Shown: positions 42,273 through 50,869, counted from the first letter of the stretch. The stretch is 64,000 nt of DNA from Niastella vici (GCF_002077945.1 NZ_LVYD01000013.1:124001-188000); one strand, 5' to 3'. Notes: generated by a model from the sequence alone, not told the origin. A program made the numbers and translations.

Positions 42273-42758
42273 ATGTCCAAAACTAAAAATAAACATTCAA
42301 TTGATAAAGAAGAATGGAGGAAAGCAAAGAATGAGCTGGTACAACTAATCGACGAATTTCTTAGCGCGTCAAGAGAGATAGGCGGTGAACCGGATGTTGA
42401 CTATTGGGTCTATTACTTTTTTGAACCGTATTATTTAAACGCAGGGCTCAGTGTTTATTCGAATGCCGCTGCTACAGCTTTGTGTATGTTTGCCACTCAC
42501 GAAAAAATACGCCATCACTTTGAACAGATAAGCGAAGATAATTTCGAATTTCTTTGCCTTTTCCTTAAAAAGCTAGTTGAATTCTGCGACTATATCCGTT
42601 CCAATGAATGCAATGTAGCTCTATTAGATAAATGCAAATGGGAAGCAGGGCATAATTCCCATCATTCGCTCAAGGATATAGAAAAAGAAAAGACTCGATA
42701 TCTTTATAAGATAAAGCATTTAAAAGAGCACACTCAGATAAGTAAGAGTACGATGTAG
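42273..42758 (+). CDS. Small protein of the module companion family (161 aa)
   Basis: A helical, acidic protein. The stretch NFEFLCLFLKKLVEFCDYIRSNE aligns with NFDTLCKMLERMVEFCWDIKGNQ of the 146-aa protein at 54381, and both begin with Lys-rich N-termini, so they form one family. It is downstream of the two helical-repeat genes in module A. No motif of known function; it may be part of the relaxosome or control of transfer. Confidence 0.6.
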   Translation: MSKTKNKHSIDKEEWRKAKNELVQLIDEFLSASREIGGEPDVDYWVYYFFEPYYLNAGLSVYSNAAATALCMFATHEKIRHHFEQISEDNFEFLCLFLKKLVEFCDYIRSNECNVALLDKCKWEAGHNSHHSLKDIEKEKTRYLYKIKHLKEHTQISKSTM

Positions 42759-42838
42759 AATCATATCTCATAACAGTCCGTTTTAATCCGTTAAAAGAAA
42801 GTTTTATAGCGATTGTATAACATTTCATAAGAAAGTTT

Positions 42839-43213
42839 GTGTCTATTCACATTGGTCAAATAATTCAGGCAGAAGTAGAGAGCAAAAAGCTGACTCAAAA
42901 AGCATTTGGTGCACTTATTCATAAACATGAAAAGACTGTGCCAGACATTTACGAGCGTACTACTATGTCAATTGATTTACTAATAACTATCTCAGCTGTG
43001 CTTAATAAGGATTTTTTAAGCGTCTTTTATAATGAAGAACCAATGAATCGTTTACGTACTGATGAGATTGCAAAATTAAACCTTCAAATACAAAGGGTCA
43101 CTGAAGAAAATAATCGCTTGCAAAAAGAGTTGGATTTATCTAAAAACCTGGTCGAAACCCAAAAAGAATTGATTTCATTTGTCAAAGATCAACTTGCGCA
43201 ATTTAAATTCTAG
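42839..43213 (+). CDS. HTH/coiled-coil protein (124 aa)
   Basis: The start is a GTG at 42839. The N-terminal ~60 residues resemble a helix-turn-helix (IIQAEVESKKLTQKAFGALIHKHEKTVPDIY). The C-terminal half is a coiled coil (LNLQIQRVTEENNRLQKELDLSK). It converges on the mob operon of module A, from which it is separated by a bidirectional terminator. Probably a small DNA-binding protein. Confidence 0.55.
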   Translation: MSIHIGQIIQAEVESKKLTQKAFGALIHKHEKTVPDIYERTTMSIDLLITISAVLNKDFLSVFYNEEPMNRLRTDEIAKLNLQIQRVTEENNRLQKELDLSKNLVETQKELISFVKDQLAQFKF

Positions 43214-43266
43214 TCGATAGGCTCTTCGCCACTGTAAAGAAAAATACTAATCAGTGCCATAACCAT

Positions 43267-43297
43267 AAAGCCCCGATGTGTCTACACCGGGGCTTTT
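43267..43297. terminator. Bidirectional terminator of mob module A
   Basis: AAAGCCCCG with CGGGGCTTT plus an inner GTG/CAC pairing. The related terminator AAAAGCCC...GGGGCTTTT lies at the end of module B (54297-54328). Confidence 0.85.
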
Positions 43298-43302
43298 AAA
43301 AA

Positions 43303-43848
43303 TTACTTATTGTCGCTTTTTATCCATGCGCTATCCATCAACCTTCTAACCTCTTTTCTACTTCCCTTATACAAATAATTCCAGGCGTTAGTGTATCTGT
43401 CATCTTGCAACTGTTCCATCCTTACCTGCTTATTATTATCAGACCAATGGACGGCCCAAAGATACAGGAAACGCAGAAATACAATTATTGCCAGCCACAT
43501 AAACCATCGGCCAAAAACTATTTTATAGAACAGGTTAGCATCCTGCTCCGGAAACAACAATAACTGATATTTCTTAGTGATACTTTTAGGCTGACCGCTT
43601 ACTATTAATTGCATTTGGGTCGCTGCTTTTTTTAAGATCTCTTCTATTGGTTTGGTATTAGTATGAATCGTTACTTCCTTCGGCTTGTCCAGCTTTTCTT
43701 CAAGTTGTATAAATTTCCCTGTTACGACATTTACAGCTATGACCAGGTCGCCTATTGATTTCGCGTGTGACTTTTGTTCTTCGGCAAATTCATTCAACAC
43801 GATTTCTAAACTGCCAGCTTCTATTTTTTCAAAATTTTCAGGCTCCAT
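43303..43848 (-). CDS. Single-TM mobilization-operon protein (181 aa)
   Basis: An N-terminal coiled-coil-like region (SLEIVLNEFAEEQKSHAKSIGDLVIAV) is followed by a C-terminal membrane segment (WFMWLAIIVFLRFLYLWAV, ~134-155). Last gene of module A, 27 bp after the relaxase gene. The 124-aa protein at 53899 has the same position and topology. Function unknown; possibly anchors the relaxosome at the membrane. Confidence 0.65.
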   Translation of the reverse strand: MEPENFEKIEAGSLEIVLNEFAEEQKSHAKSIGDLVIAVNVVTGKFIQLEEKLDKPKEVTIHTNTKPIEEILKKAATQMQLIVSGQPKSITKKYQLLLFPEQDANLFYKIVFGRWFMWLAIIVFLRFLYLWAVHWSDNNKQVRMEQLQDDRYTNAWNYLYKGSRKEVRRLMDSAWIKSDNK

Positions 43849-43875
43849 ATTTTTTAAATTTTAATGAGAAAATGT

Positions 43876-44907
43876 TTACAATGATGGCTTATGTCTCTTT
43901 CTTTTATGTCTGGCCTCCTTTAATAATTCTGGGCTAACTGACTGGTCTACGTACTCCGATTTCAGCAAGTCGTTCAACAGCTTGTCAAGCTGTTTTATCA
44001 ACTCTAACACCTCAAAATCTTCCTGCCGGTCTGAATGCGCAGTTTTCAATAAAAGTTTCTGAACAGGTGTATGTCCACGTTTATCCATATCCCTTTGAAG
44101 GGTTATTTCCCGTATTCTTTGTTTCTCCTGCTTCAATTCCAGGTCGTGTTTTAGTTGCAGAATCTTTTCAATCTTTGCCAGCGAAAAGCCCACCTCGCTG
44201 CCTTTTATTTTTACCTTTTTATCATCAATGAATGAAATACCCCGTCCTTTTAATACAGCATAGCCGAGCGATTTCATTCTTTCTTCAAATTGTTGGAAGG
44301 TATTGACCTGCTTCAAGGTGTCGCGGATATCTGTTTTTAGCTTTTCTTTTCTGCTATCAAGGCGGGGAAGATGTCTCAACTCTTCAGGCAAAAATCGGCG
44401 GGCGCTTAATACTTCCTTTAATTGAAACTGCTTTTCTAGCTGTCTGCATAGGCTATCCATTTTCCGGTAACTGTGATTATCCTTTGCCACTTTTCCATCA
44501 AAACCGACCCTGTTGGCAACGATGTGTATGTGCGGTTCATTGGTATCTTTATGTAGTATTATGAGATACTGATTGTCCGTAACTCCAAACTGTCTTGCGC
44601 ACTCTTTCCCCATTTCTATAAGCTGATCCCGGGAAACCTTGTCACCAGGTGCAGGCCGAAGGGAAAAATGAAACACCGGCTTTTCAACTCTTTTGCTCAA
44701 TTTGGCTACATCCAAAAACTGGCTGGTCAGTTCACCCAGGTCGCCAAAACATTTATTGAATTCCAAAATCTCGGCCCTGTCTTTGTGTTGCAATTGATCT
44801 TTCAGAGATTTTAAAATCTTCTGTTCTTCGCTTAAATCAATTTTATCTTCCAAACAATACCGGATACATTCATAGAAAGAAGCACCGGTTCCCACATAGC
44901 CAATCAT
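43876..44907 (-). CDS. mobA: MobA-type relaxase (module A)
   Basis: 343 residues. MIGYVGTGASFYECIRYCLED at the N-terminus is followed by the relaxase metal site HKD...PHIHIVANRVGFDG (His119, His126, His128) and YRKMDSLCRQLE. The likely nucleophilic Tyr is in the N-terminal part. It nicks oriT and stays covalently bound at the start of transfer. It overlaps mobC by 4 bp. It shares N-terminal and motif sequences with the relaxase at 52842 but is clearly divergent. Confidence 0.9.
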   Translation of the reverse strand: MIGYVGTGASFYECIRYCLEDKIDLSEEQKILKSLKDQLQHKDRAEILEFNKCFGDLGELTSQFLDVAKLSKRVEKPVFHFSLRPAPGDKVSRDQLIEMGKECARQFGVTDNQYLIILHKDTNEPHIHIVANRVGFDGKVAKDNHSYRKMDSLCRQLEKQFQLKEVLSARRFLPEELRHLPRLDSRKEKLKTDIRDTLKQVNTFQQFEERMKSLGYAVLKGRGISFIDDKKVKIKGSEVGFSLAKIEKILQLKHDLELKQEKQRIREITLQRDMDKRGHTPVQKLLLKTAHSDRQEDFEVLELIKQLDKLLNDLLKSEYVDQSVSPELLKEARHKRKRHKPSL

Positions 44908-45284
44908 TGTAAATGCGATTTTATTGTTTTAGCTAATTGTTTTAATTCCACCGATTGGAGTTTCAGGTTAGCGCGTTCCAGCGCAGATAATTCTTCAATT
45001 CCGTTTCGTTTTTTGGCAATCTGATTGAGGTATGCAGCGATGTGATTAAGCATGGCAGTTAACTGTAAAACTTCTTTTGGCAATGCTTTTTCGCGTCTGT
45101 CAATTTTACCGGTCAGCGCTATTTCCCGCATATACTCCGATGTGGAAACGTTTGCACTTTTAGCTTTTCCAACTATAACACGTCTCTCGTAAGAGCTACA
45201 TTTAACAGGTATTAGCTGATCTTTTTTTACGGCCTTTTTAGGACGGCCACCCTTACTTTTTGTTTGTTTTTCCAACTGCTCCAT
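44904..45284 (-). CDS. mobC: MobC-like relaxosome protein (module A)
   Basis: 126 residues. KGGRPKKAVKKDQLIPVKCSSYERRVIVGKAKSANVS resembles ribbon-helix-helix-type mobilization proteins, and ILTAMLNHIAAYLNQIAKKRNG-like text is the conserved MobC block. It binds oriT and assists the relaxase. The paralogue at 52465 has the same length. Start at the ATG after an AGGAGG-type ribosome-binding site. Confidence 0.85.
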   Translation of the reverse strand: MEQLEKQTKSKGGRPKKAVKKDQLIPVKCSSYERRVIVGKAKSANVSTSEYMREIALTGKIDRREKALPKEVLQLTAMLNHIAAYLNQIAKKRNGIEELSALERANLKLQSVELKQLAKTIKSHLQ

Positions 45285-45305
45285 AATCTTTCCTCCTTGT
45301 TTTTT

Positions 45306-45392
45306 ATCCGCCGATAGGCGGATCCCCGTGAATGCGATAGCATGAACGGCCAGCGTTTTGGTATTACCAAAACATAGCTGGCTACCCGAAAT
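45306..45392 (-). other. Candidate oriT of module A
   Basis: Read on the minus strand from the primase stop to mobC: TAGCCAGCTATG (plus 45373-45384), inverted repeat GTTTTGGTA-n-TACCAAAAC (45355-45373), then ATCCGCC-TATC-GGCGGAT (45306-45323). The same order and near-identical TAGCnAGCTATG occur at the matching place in module B. Confidence 0.65.
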
Positions 45393-46340
45393 TCAAAGCT
45401 GCCTGCCTGATCTCAGGCTTTGCTTTTGGCTGTGCTGGTGATGAATAAGCCAGTCGTTTAAATCTTTATGGTTCTGATAAAAATCACTGCGATCTATGTA
45501 TTTATCACGGTTCCATTGCAAGGCCTGTTTTTTGCAGTTCATACCGGCAGTGTCTCTGTCTAAAATCAAATGAACCTGGCTGTATTGTTCCATTAGGGAA
45601 CGGCTTTTTTCGAAAAATGAAAGTGAGTTTAGTATCAGGCAATTTGACAGTGGAGCTGTTAGATTTTTATTGACTGTGCAGAAGGAAAGGAAGCTGAAAA
45701 AGCCTTCAAATACGGCAACATCATCTGTTCGATTGTCAATAAAAGTTATGTCTTTTGGCGCGCTGCTGCCTTTAAAATGTGCGTTCCGCAGCTCATACCC
45801 TCCGGCATTATTTTGAAAACCGATAACAGTATGCTTTTTGCCATACAAAAGGAAGTCAACTTCCTTACAAAAGCGACCGGCAATTTCTAAGGGGATGCAC
45901 CTTTCTTGCAGGTAGTTCAAAAGCTCTTTTGCTGCTAGGGGGCAGGAATCCAGCACGACAATTTTGCTGTCTGTGGTCTCTTTCTTTTCACCAGCAGAAC
46001 GGGAATTTGCACCTGGAAAGTTGCCAGAAACAGTAGGCGGGTGAAAAGAAAGAACCGGGCGAGCCTGGTACTCCGACAAACGATCAAGCAGCTCGCTAAC
46101 GGAACAGGTATGGTAAAGTGTTCCGAAATCAATCAGATCACCGCCTTTGCCGGTAGCATGATCGTACCACAAATTCTTTTGCCGGTTTACTTTAAAGGAA
46201 GGTGTTTTTTCATCCTTCAATGGTGATAGGTACCAAAAATCCTGGTTCCTGATCTTTTCCGGTCGATGGCCTAATGAGGCCAGATAATTGACAAGGTCAA
46301 TTTCTTTGGCTTGTTCACATTTTAATTTTTTCATACACAT
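45393..46340 (-). CDS. DnaG-type primase with toprim domain (module A)
   Basis: 315 residues from the ATG at 46340, chosen to align with its paralogue. CEQAKEIDLVNYLASLGHRPEKIR...WYLSPLKDEKTPSFKVN is the N-terminal zinc-finger-like region of small primases, and GGDLIDFGT follows. The toprim-like region is LGYGKKHTVIGFQNNAGGYELRN ... VAVFEGFFSFLS ... VHLILDRDTAGMNC. It primes synthesis on the transferred strand or element replication. Its paralogue lies at 51387. Confidence 0.85.
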   Translation of the reverse strand: MCMKKLKCEQAKEIDLVNYLASLGHRPEKIRNQDFWYLSPLKDEKTPSFKVNRQKNLWYDHATGKGGDLIDFGTLYHTCSVSELLDRLSEYQARPVLSFHPPTVSGNFPGANSRSAGEKKETTDSKIVVLDSCPLAAKELLNYLQERCIPLEIAGRFCKEVDFLLYGKKHTVIGFQNNAGGYELRNAHFKGSSAPKDITFIDNRTDDVAVFEGFFSFLSFCTVNKNLTAPLSNCLILNSLSFFEKSRSLMEQYSQVHLILDRDTAGMNCKKQALQWNRDKYIDRSDFYQNHKDLNDWLIHHQHSQKQSLRSGRQL

Positions 46341-46513
46341 GATTTTCGGTTCACAATTAAAAAGGAACAATAAAAAAGGCCGGCAGGCATTGAGTTTCAA
46401 GCTACAATGCTTGCCAGCCGCTTCAGATCAGCCAGAAAGTGGTTCGAGAAATGTTCGATAGGGACTACTTCGACCGCCGAAGCCTTGGCGAAGGCGGTCA
46501 GCAACAAAGTTAC

Positions 46514-46550
46514 AAACCCGCATAGAATATTGATTTTATGCGGGTTTTTT
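46514..46550 (+). terminator. Intrinsic terminator upstream of the integrase
   Basis: AAACCCGCATA (46514-46524) pairs with TATGCGGGTTT (46537-46547), then Ts. Confidence 0.75.
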
Positions 46551-46612
46551 GTTTTTGGTTGGCACAACCTGACAAAGAGTTACCCGCTTATACAACCGCT
46601 TGAAGGGGGACA

Positions 46613-46651
46613 CGAGGGGGACAAAGAGAAATTCTTATTTTGTCCCCCTCG
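46613..46651. repeat. Inverted repeat upstream of the integrase
   Basis: CGAGGGGGACAAA (46613-46625) and TTTGTCCCCCTCG (46639-46651), 13-bp arms with a 13-nt loop, about 100 bp before the integrase ATG. Confidence 0.7.
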
Positions 46652-46754
46652 AGATTCTGAAACCCTTGCTGATACTGGGTTCCACCGAATTGAAGTAGTG
46701 ATGTGGAGGACTTGAGCGAAGGAAACAATATTCGGTTAACTTAAATGTGATTGT

Positions 46755-48005
46755 ATGAGTAAGGGAATTACAAACCTATTCATTCGTTTCCGGCTGTACC
46801 GGAAATACTCCAAAAATGGCAAGTTTGCTATTTATGTGCGTTTTACAATCAACCAAAAGAGGGTTGAATTATCTACTAATGAGTATGTGGCAGCTATTGC
46901 CTGGGATGTCGAAGGGCAATTTGTAAAGGGGAAAACAGACGAGGCGCAGACCATTAATCGCCGCCTGGCGCTTATTAAAGGCGATCTGCACAAAAAGTAT
47001 CTGCAGCTGGAAGCACTGGGCAAACCCATTACTGCGGAGATCTTAAAGAACCTGTACCTGGGAGTTGACGAAAACCGGAAATCGCTACAGGAGGCGATAG
47101 ATATCTATTACGACCGGTTTGCCGAAAAGGTAGCCAGTGGGCAGAAATCGAAACACAGTCTGAAATGTGTACACACCACGCGGGAGAAGTTAAAAGCGTT
47201 CACCAAACATCAGTACAAAGTAACCGACCTGCCGCTGAAGGAAATAAAACCAGCCATTGCCGGAGATTTTGAGCATTTCCTGGTAACCCATGAAAAAGGC
47301 TGTAACAACACTGCTATGAAGTACATCCGCATCCTGAAGCGGGTGCTAAAGTTTGCGGTTGACCAGGGCTGGCTGGAAACGAACCCGGTAGGGCGGTTTA
47401 AATGTACGTATGTAGAACCATCCAGAGAACGGCTGACGATGGAAGAAGTAATGACCCTGTATCATAAGGAGTTTGCGGTTGAACGGTTAGCCGAGGTAAG
47501 GGATGTATTTATTTTCAGTTGCTACACCGGCTTTGCCTACCAGGATGTTTACAACCTGACATCCGATAATATAGTAACCGGCATCGACGGTGAAAAATGG
47601 ATCGCCACTGACCGACGCAAAACCGGTACGCCCGAACGGGTACCACTGCTCCCTATTGCATTGGAAATTGTCGAAAAGTACCGCACCCATCTTTGGTGCC
47701 GCAGTAAGAACCGCCTACTACCGGTAAACACCAACCAGTGTTATAATGGCTACCTGAAGGAGATAGCCGAGTTATGCGGAATTAAGAAGTACCTCACCAC
47801 CCATATGGCGCGACACACGTTTGCTACGACAATTCTGCTGGAGCAGGATGTTCCTATTGAAACCGTTAGCCAGCTATTAGGTCATCGTAGTATCCGCACT
47901 ACGCAGATATATGCCAAGGTGAGTCAGAAGAAGGTAAGCCAGAATATGAAAATGTTGAAGGAGAAGCTGGCTGGGATGAATGAGGTGAAGGAAAGTAAAG
48001 GATAG
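46755..48005 (+). CDS. Tyrosine recombinase/integrase (IntDOT-like)
   Basis: 416 residues. The N-terminal arm-binding and SAM-like domains are followed by a catalytic domain with CYTGFAYQDVYNL (the first Arg of the family is replaced, as in CTnDOT-type integrases), HMARHTFATTILLEQDVPIETVSQLLGHRSIRTTQIYAKV (His-x-x-Arg, His and the Tyr nucleophile). It integrates and excises a mobile element. It sits between the two mobilization modules, next to an inverted repeat typical of this class. Confidence 0.92.
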   Translation: MSKGITNLFIRFRLYRKYSKNGKFAIYVRFTINQKRVELSTNEYVAAIAWDVEGQFVKGKTDEAQTINRRLALIKGDLHKKYLQLEALGKPITAEILKNLYLGVDENRKSLQEAIDIYYDRFAEKVASGQKSKHSLKCVHTTREKLKAFTKHQYKVTDLPLKEIKPAIAGDFEHFLVTHEKGCNNTAMKYIRILKRVLKFAVDQGWLETNPVGRFKCTYVEPSRERLTMEEVMTLYHKEFAVERLAEVRDVFIFSCYTGFAYQDVYNLTSDNIVTGIDGEKWIATDRRKTGTPERVPLLPIALEIVEKYRTHLWCRSKNRLLPVNTNQCYNGYLKEIAELCGIKKYLTTHMARHTFATTILLEQDVPIETVSQLLGHRSIRTTQIYAKVSQKKVSQNMKMLKEKLAGMNEVKESKG

Positions 48006-48121
48006 TTCAATTATTATTTGCGGTTTGTATTGCAGGCTCCTTTTCAGGAATGGAAGGGGCCTGTTTATGGCCGTATGCAATTCTATTTCCTACACTATAC
48101 CTTCACTTAATCATTGCCCGT

Positions 48122-48577
48122 ATGAATCTTGATCATTATCAATTTAAAATAGCACCCGATTATCATGAGTATGAGTTTTATAGTGACGGTCCGCGCGGTC
48201 GGATAAAAAAGATGGTGGTATTTAGCCTGGTAAAATGGAAAGGGATATTATTTTATAATCTGGCATTTGGCGATTACATTGATGAGCTTAATAAACTGAA
48301 TGACGATTCAGTTAGTAATAATGGAGACAGGCAAAAGGTTTTGGCTACTGTGGCCACCATTGTTATTGATTTTGCCAATCATTTTCCCGATGCTTTAATA
48401 TTTGCTACAGGAAGTACACCCGCCCGAACGCGGCTTTATCAAATGAATATTAACCGTCTATGGGATGAAGTAAAATTGCTGTTTCAAATTTATGGCGTGA
48501 GATCAGATGGCATAATGGAGTTGTTTCGACCAAACGAAAACTACCATGGCTTTTATGCCAGGCGTATTTTACACTAA
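48122..48577 (+). CDS. DUF6934 family protein (151 aa)
   Basis: Start at the ATG at 48122 (MNLDHYQFKIAPDYHEYEFYSDGPRGRIKK), which opens the Bacteroidetes DUF6934 pattern; also KVLATVATIVIDFANHFPDALIFATGSTPARTRLYQMNIN. Function unknown. A 54-aa ORF starts 40 bp later. The pair may be a toxin-antitoxin-like unit, which is inference. Confidence 0.7.
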   Translation: MNLDHYQFKIAPDYHEYEFYSDGPRGRIKKMVVFSLVKWKGILFYNLAFGDYIDELNKLNDDSVSNNGDRQKVLATVATIVIDFANHFPDALIFATGSTPARTRLYQMNINRLWDEVKLLFQIYGVRSDGIMELFRPNENYHGFYARRILH

Positions 48578-48616
48578 TTAATATTTTGTAACTTTAGATG
48601 CCTTAAATACATAAAT

Positions 48617-48781
48617 ATGTCAAAAGATAAGAAAACGATTAAGCCAGTATATAAACCCGGTATTATAAGCGAAGACGTAAAGGATCTCAGTAATGACCCT
48701 TTTGTAATAAAGAAAAACGAAATGGCTATAAAAATGGTTGAGCGGGTTGGTTTTCCGAAAGAGTTTTTGAAGAAGAAATAA
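48617..48781 (+). CDS. Small protein downstream of DUF6934 (54 aa)
   Basis: Short ORF MSKDKKTIKPVYKPGIISE ... FPKEFLKKK, basic and unstructured-looking at both ends. It follows DUF6934 directly and is closed by a strong terminator, so it is probably translated as part of a two-gene unit. Confidence 0.6.
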   Translation: MSKDKKTIKPVYKPGIISEDVKDLSNDPFVIKKNEMAIKMVERVGFPKEFLKKK

Positions 48782-48796
48782 AATCAATTCTAGATT

Positions 48797-48828
48797 AAGA
48801 CCTGCATTACGTGCAGGTCTTTTCTTTA
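48797..48828 (+). terminator. Terminator of the DUF6934 pair
   Basis: AAGACCTGCA (48797-48806) and TGCAGGTCTT (48812-48821), loop TTACG, followed by Ts. Confidence 0.85.
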
Positions 48829-48920
48829 TAATAGTTAAAATAAAATAGCCGCAAGCATCAAACACTTAGCACCTAAAATCATATCTATTCTGCATTAGTT
48901 ACAATAACAACATTTTTCTA

Positions 48921-49853
48921 ATGAGTCAAGCCACCTCATTTCTTATTCAACAGGAACCAAGGCTTTCAACAAAAGAAGCTGAAAAAATCATTGACAATAT
49001 CTTGAAAAAATTGGGTATTAAACTTCAATCAAAAGGAAAGCAAAAGGAATTTATTATTAAAAACCAAGGAACAGAGAAAGAGGAAAAGAGAAGATATTTT
49101 GAATTAGTAAAAGATGTCAGAACGCTTGGAATTTGTAAATTTATTCAAGATCCGATAGATCAAAATGACTTGATTTTTGGAGGAACATTGGGACTATCTA
49201 CTCCAAATTGGCAACTATCTATAGTTACAGAATGGGCTGGATATAAAAAATCACTAAATGGCCCTTGTAGGAGTGTTCCAAGTGAAATTGAATTTTCGGA
49301 AGATATCGAATTTTACAAGGAAGAAACTTGCATTGAAAGTTCGAACCATGATTTTGTAATGTGTGCACGAAATTACAGAGGATATCTATTATCTACGATA
49401 GCGCTTATTGACAGTTATATAAATAGACATATTCTTTTTCATGCATTTAAAGGTCGTAATACCACTAATTTTCACTTACTGAAAGAATCAAGAAACACTG
49501 AAGAAAGAATAGAACTATTTATAGATGAATTTTGTTCTTTTCCATTTTCGGAAGTTAAGCAAAATCTTATGTGGGACCATTTTAAGAAATTGAAAGCCTT
49601 AAGGAATGAAGCCGTCCATTCATTAAGTCCATATCTTGGTATCGAACTTAAAGAAATTGCTTTTAATCTTAACCTTTCAATACATGGAGTAGGTTCATTA
49701 TTGAAAAAGCTTCAAGAAGGACAAGGGCGAATATCTCTAGGTTTTATTGAAAGGGTAAGAACATCACCAACAATTCATTACAATCAGATAACATTACGAG
49801 CAGATGGCAATCATCTTGAAGAAAAATTTTTCAATAAAGTTAATAGAGGATGA
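48921..49853 (+). CDS. HEPN-like protein (310 aa)
   Basis: No family is recognised with certainty. In the second half, KLKALRNEAVHSL carries R-x4-H, the signature of HEPN RNases, in a predicted helical context (CARNYRGYLLSTIALIDSYINRH also reads as helix). The N-terminal half is basic and alpha/beta. HEPN domains occur in defence and toxin proteins, and the gene lies among island cargo. AT-rich coding sequence. It converges with the TM/coiled-coil gene at 49985. Confidence 0.5.
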   Translation: MSQATSFLIQQEPRLSTKEAEKIIDNILKKLGIKLQSKGKQKEFIIKNQGTEKEEKRRYFELVKDVRTLGICKFIQDPIDQNDLIFGGTLGLSTPNWQLSIVTEWAGYKKSLNGPCRSVPSEIEFSEDIEFYKEETCIESSNHDFVMCARNYRGYLLSTIALIDSYINRHILFHAFKGRNTTNFHLLKESRNTEERIELFIDEFCSFPFSEVKQNLMWDHFKKLKALRNEAVHSLSPYLGIELKEIAFNLNLSIHGVGSLLKKLQEGQGRISLGFIERVRTSPTIHYNQITLRADGNHLEEKFFNKVNRG

Positions 49854-49984
49854 TGCTTATTTGCAATAGATTTTCATTTTAATAAATCTCCTCTATTCGA
49901 ATCAAAAGAGAGTTTATATGCTGTCCGCAGTTAAAAACAAATATTGACTCACTACAGTACTGAGGGTTAAACTTATAGGCAAAA

Positions 49985-50869
49985 TCAAATAATGATTTTT
50001 TCCAATTCCAATATAATACCTTTTTCCTCGAAGTTTTTCAAAAAAGTCATAGTCTCATCCTGCGGTCGGAAGATTTCTGAAAAGCCAGAGGCATTAGGAT
50101 CTTTCACCCTTTCAAATACAACCACATACTCATTGGTATTGGGGTTGTAAACACATGTTTTAAGTTTAAACAAAGATTCATACTTTGCTTCTGCATTACT
50201 ATAACTAACGTCGCCGTTAGAAATGGTAATTCTTTCGGTCTTTACTTGCCCAAGCCCATTTTTAAACTTCATTTTCCAGGCTCCATTAAAGGTTTTGATT
50301 TCAGATTTTTCTTTCAAGATGCTCAGTTCATTTACGAGGGCAGCTTTTATATCTTCCGAAACCCTTAGAGATTGTACCTCATTTTCAATCCGCCTTTTTA
50401 ACACTTCCGTATCGTTCCTCAATTTTTCATTCTCATTAGTTATTTGACTTTCGCTTTTATGAATATTCTCTACCTCTTCAATACTTTGTTGCAATCGAGT
50501 TTTGAGTTCAATATATTTACTAAATGATACCCCTCCCTCTTTTGCTACAGCTAGCGCCCAGGTGCTCCCCCACCTAAAATTCCAGGCATTATACGCTGAA
50601 ATCACATTCCGAATGATTGGAAAGGCAAAAGTATAAACGAGGGACACTACTATTGGTAGACCCCAAAATTTTATAAACGTCCTGTTCTTGTCAATCATAT
50701 CCAAAAAAGATGTATAACCATCGAGCTGCAATTGCTGACTTTTATAAAACATTAGCCCTATAACGATTCGCCAATTCGTAACAAGCCATGCAATAATGAA
50801 TGAATAAATCAAGGGACTTCTTAACCGGCCTCCTACCTCCTTAAATAAGTCAGTAAATTTTTTTTCCAT
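49985..50869 (-). CDS. Two-TM coiled-coil protein (294 aa)
   Basis: Two membrane segments (~17-40, LIYSFIIAWLVTNWRIVIGLMF; ~68-90, FWGLPIVVSLVYTFAFPIIRNVI), then a long coiled coil (~115-190, IELKTRLQQSIEEVENIHKSE; ENEKLRNDTEVLKRRIENE) and a beta-rich C-terminal domain (GAWKMKFKNGLGQVKTERITISNGDVSYS). Family not recognised. With the neighbouring HEPN-like gene it could be a sensor-effector pair, but this is inference. Confidence 0.65.
   Translation of the reverse strand: MEKKFTDLFKEVGGRLRSPLIYSFIIAWLVTNWRIVIGLMFYKSQQLQLDGYTSFLDMIDKNRTFIKFWGLPIVVSLVYTFAFPIIRNVISAYNAWNFRWGSTWALAVAKEGGVSFSKYIELKTRLQQSIEEVENIHKSESQITNENEKLRNDTEVLKRRIENEVQSLRVSEDIKAALVNELSILKEKSEIKTFNGAWKMKFKNGLGQVKTERITISNGDVSYSNAEAKYESLFKLKTCVYNPNTNEYVVVFERVKDPNASGFSEIFRPQDETMTFLKNFEEKGIILELEKIII

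Larger units (their letters stand above)
46341..46754. other. Region between primase A and the integrase
   Basis: No gene is supported. It contains a hairpin-forming GACCGCC...GGCGGTC repeat (46469-46496), an intrinsic terminator (46514-46550) and the inverted repeat at 46613-46651. A short stretch ending GGGACTAC (46470 region) resembles a tRNA 3' end and could be the integrase attachment site. Confidence 0.5.

Noticed and set aside
46407-46715. 102-aa plus-strand ORF before the integrase
   Set aside because: It spans a terminator, an inverted repeat and the possible attachment region, so it is not credible as a gene.
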